From Camarhynchus parvulus (lineage: Eukaryota; Chordata; Aves; Passeriformes; Thraupidae), in contig NC_044571.1 in the NCBI RefSeq assembly GCF_901933205.1, positions 70,123,689 through 70,187,688 of the forward strand: a stretch of 64,000 nt of DNA, in the 5' to 3' direction. The notes below the pieces were generated by a model. It was not told the origin of the DNA, ran no database searches, and saw only the letters and a program-made list of their open reading frames with translations. The position numbers and the translations under genes were made by a program. This document shows positions 61,443 to 64,000 of the stretch, one piece after another. Each line of letters begins with the position of its first letter. Position 1 is the stretch's first letter.

Positions 61443-62814
61443 TGATCTTACTTCTGTGATTCCCATAATACTGACTTACTACTACTTTGTTAAACAATTT
61501 TTAAAGATTCTTTCCTTTTTCATAATAATTAGAGAATCATTCTTGCAACTGGAGCTTGATTGCTCCAAGCTTTCTCATCAGTCACATAAAGGAATACATT
61601 TCCTTCACAGGGGAATTAAGGAGAAAAAAGATGTTTTACATCTGGTTGAAGCTAGAAAACGTCCCACAGAATTTCTCTGAGTTGATTGGTCTGTCAGAAA
61701 CTAGAATTAAGCAGTTCTGCAGCTGTATGAATTTAATACCTGAGTAAGGTATGTGTTCCCTCAGCTTTTTAACCTTCTGCATAGAGTAGAACCAATCACA
61801 GGAATCTTGTGGAAATCTCTAAGCTTTTTATACAACTTTTCTACAATGTTGTAAGCCTTTTTTAAAATGGAAGAATGTGTCAAAGTGCATTTTCTCCCTA
61901 TCTCTGGTTGTTGAACTGACATAGTGATGTTAGAGGAGGATTAGTGTTGCTCTTTCATATTTACTAAGCATTTCTAATAAGTTTACCCTCTACACATCTT
62001 AAGTATGTTTGCAATCTCCCCTCTCCATGTGTTCAAGACAAAACTAATTTGGATATCTTGAATTATCAGCTAATTTCCAAATCCTGAGTTATCATAACCA
62101 ATGTTTTAACTGGGCCTAGAAATCACAGTGCTGAAGTGCTAGAATATAATGGTTTCTTGGAGAGCTTTGGGAATGAGTGTGTTAGTCCAAGCTGAGGTGA
62201 TTCAGATATCCTCCTGCAGCTTCCATCATGCTGAGTTTTGGTGGTATCTATGTATGCTTGTCGTGTGCTTCAGATTTTCAAGCTAGCCACAGTGAATCTT
62301 TCCTCTGGTTTGGAAGATTGAGGAATTTGGTGTATGTTACTAATTCAAATTCTTGTAGCTAGAGTACAGAATTCAATGAAAGAAGAAGATTCAGCTATTT
62401 GTAGGAAGACAAGGTATCTCATTCTGTGGTATAACCTGGCTCCATTACTTGGCTAATGGTGACTGAGGTTGTCTGGCTTCAGGAATTCTGTGTTGGGGTG
62501 CAGGGGGGGAAGGTCAGCAGAGCATGTGCTTTTGGATATGGAGTTTAGTAGAACTCTGGGAAAATGTGGATGAATAAAGCCAATTAATGGTTAAGGAGCT
62601 TTGTAAGATCTAGGCTGGTACAGTAATAGTTGTCTGGATTATAGAATTAATATTTCACAACTTACCTGTAAATAATGTAAGGAAAAGGGAGATGGGTTCA
62701 CAACTTAACTGGGTGACTTTTTTTAAAACTTGTGCTTTCTTTTAAAGTTATTAAAACTTAATTTGTCTGTCTATAGTAGTTTTAATACTGTCAGGTTCTC
62801 AAGGGATTTCTAGT

Positions 62815-62834
62815 TCTGTCAAGGGCTTGACAGA
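62815..62834. repeat. 20 bp palindrome
   Basis: TCTGTCAAG-GG-CTTGACAGA, perfect 9 bp arms with a 2 nt centre. At about this size one or so is expected by chance in 64 kb. Confidence 0.7.
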
Positions 62835-64000
62835 CAAAATCTGCAGTTCAACAGACGGAGTTAATAGGTTTAGTAAATATTAATAAAAGAAATCTATTGT
62901 ATAACTAAATCTTTAGGGAAATTACTGTGGTGGTTTAATTTTAAAAAAGAAACATAATCTTGATGATTTTGTGGAGTTTTCTTACTACAATTATTTTTAG
63001 TAATTGAAATGGGTATCATATTTATTAGATAAACTTTAATAAAAACTTCAGATGTATTGAATAAACTGTTAGGAAACTAAGTGTATTTTTAAAACTCAAG
63101 GAAAAAGAGGTCTTTGAAAAGTTACTGTTCACTTCAGGGAATGATGTTTGTTTGACTAGAAAAGAGAAGCTTGCCTAGGGCTTTCTTTATATTTTTATCT
63201 TTAAAAAAAAAGTAAAAATGCTGGAAGCTGTCATGATGAAAGCAAATTGGGTCTTGTGTCCAGCTTCTCAGTTGAGTGGATACCAATGTCTTTGCTGGGC
63301 AACAGTTAATGCCACAAAAGTAAGATTTGTTTCCAGTTCTTTCTAGAACTAGAAGCAATAAGGCACGAGCAGTGCAGCAGCAGAGGTACTCTTGCTTCCT
63401 GAACTGCCTGTGAATGTCTAGGAAATGTCTGCACCAGCTGCATATGAGAATAGAACATTTAAGTTGTAAGGACTAGGATCAGCCAAATTAAAATTTTGTC
63501 AATTTTAATGTAGAGGTGAATTGTAAATGATACATATCTGAAATGGTGTTGTACAGCGCTAGTTTATAATACATTATAGAGAATTTCAAGTCAAACAAAA
63601 CCAACCCATCTGTGTATGGGCTGCCCTGTGGCCTCTAGATGCATTATGCCATGCAGTCATTCCTGACAGTGGCAGTTGCCAACAAATACATGTCAATTTT
63701 AATCTTTCGTTCCTTTAAATCTGCAAGCCTCCTAGTAGGGAAGGGATAAAATAGATTACCTGTGGGAGTCTGGAAAAGTATAGAGTAGCTGGAGGAAGCC
63801 TTACTTTTCTCTGTGGCTCACTACCTGATATTTGCAATTTTACTGAAACCTTTAATGCAGATAGAGTATTTTTGAAAAGTCGAGTAGGGACAGTGGAGAA
63901 ATCCAGTGTGGTGGTTTTGAAGGGAGAGAAAGAAGCAGGTTGTTTAGTTTGTTGGGTAGGATGTTTTGTATGAGGGAAGTATGTGAAGCTTCTTAAGAAA

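Larger units (their letters stand above)
55015..64000 (+). other. Partial intron downstream of E22
   Basis: At least 9 kb. Holds a plus-strand CR1 copy at 55928-56840, a 72 bp palindrome at 61371-61442 and a small palindrome at 62815-62834. I looked for the next P4-ATPase exon (IIDGHTLKYAL-type sequence) and saw none. Confidence 0.82.

Overview
The window is vertebrate, almost certainly avian, chromosomal DNA: AT-rich, intron-dominated, with no operons or long open frames. Truncated CR1 LINEs with the typical avian 3' end (octamer-like ATTCTATG terminus and the 'GTTTGGGTTGGAAGGGACC' block on the opposite strand) are the only clearly recognisable transposons. Species cannot be fixed from the sequence.

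One gene occupies the whole window on the + strand: ATP8A2, a P4-ATPase phospholipid flippase. I find 22 internal coding exons between 8066 and 55014. All have GT-AG borders and join in one uninterrupted frame of 663 codons plus one leading base. The fragment starts just before membrane segment 1 and runs through segments 1-2, the actuator domain (DGET), segments 3-4 (PISL), the phosphorylation site DKTGTLT, the nucleotide-binding domain (KGA) and the TGDKQET motif of the P domain. It stops before the GDGAND hinge and segments 5-10. Neither the 5' exons with the promoter nor the 3' exons are visible. Bases 1-8065 and 55015-64000 are therefore parts of larger introns.

Layout: 1-8065 partial 5' intron; 8066-13974 exons E1-E4 (N-terminus, TM1-TM2, start of the A domain); 15799-21671 E5-E8 (A domain); 22212-26046 E9-E11 (TM3-TM4); 28364-30537 E12-E14 (phosphorylation site, start of the N domain); a 6.3 kb intron; 36861-45303 E15-E20 (N domain); 48557-55014 E21-E22 (return into the P domain); then a partial intron of at least 9 kb. 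Recognisable CR1 copies cluster in the last third: three minus-strand copies at 46-52 kb and one plus-strand copy at about 56 kb. A further minus-strand fragment lies at 16.4-16.7 kb.

No second protein gene, tRNA, rRNA or CRISPR array is supported, and I see no evidence of a new multi-gene system. The items most worth a second look are non-coding: a 72 bp spacerless inverted repeat (61371-61442), two abutting palindromes (21830-21863), a pair of E-boxes one helical turn apart (33467-33487), a CpG-retaining block just upstream of E17, a G-quadruplex motif after a 41 nt exon, and inverted CR1 copies flanking exon E22.
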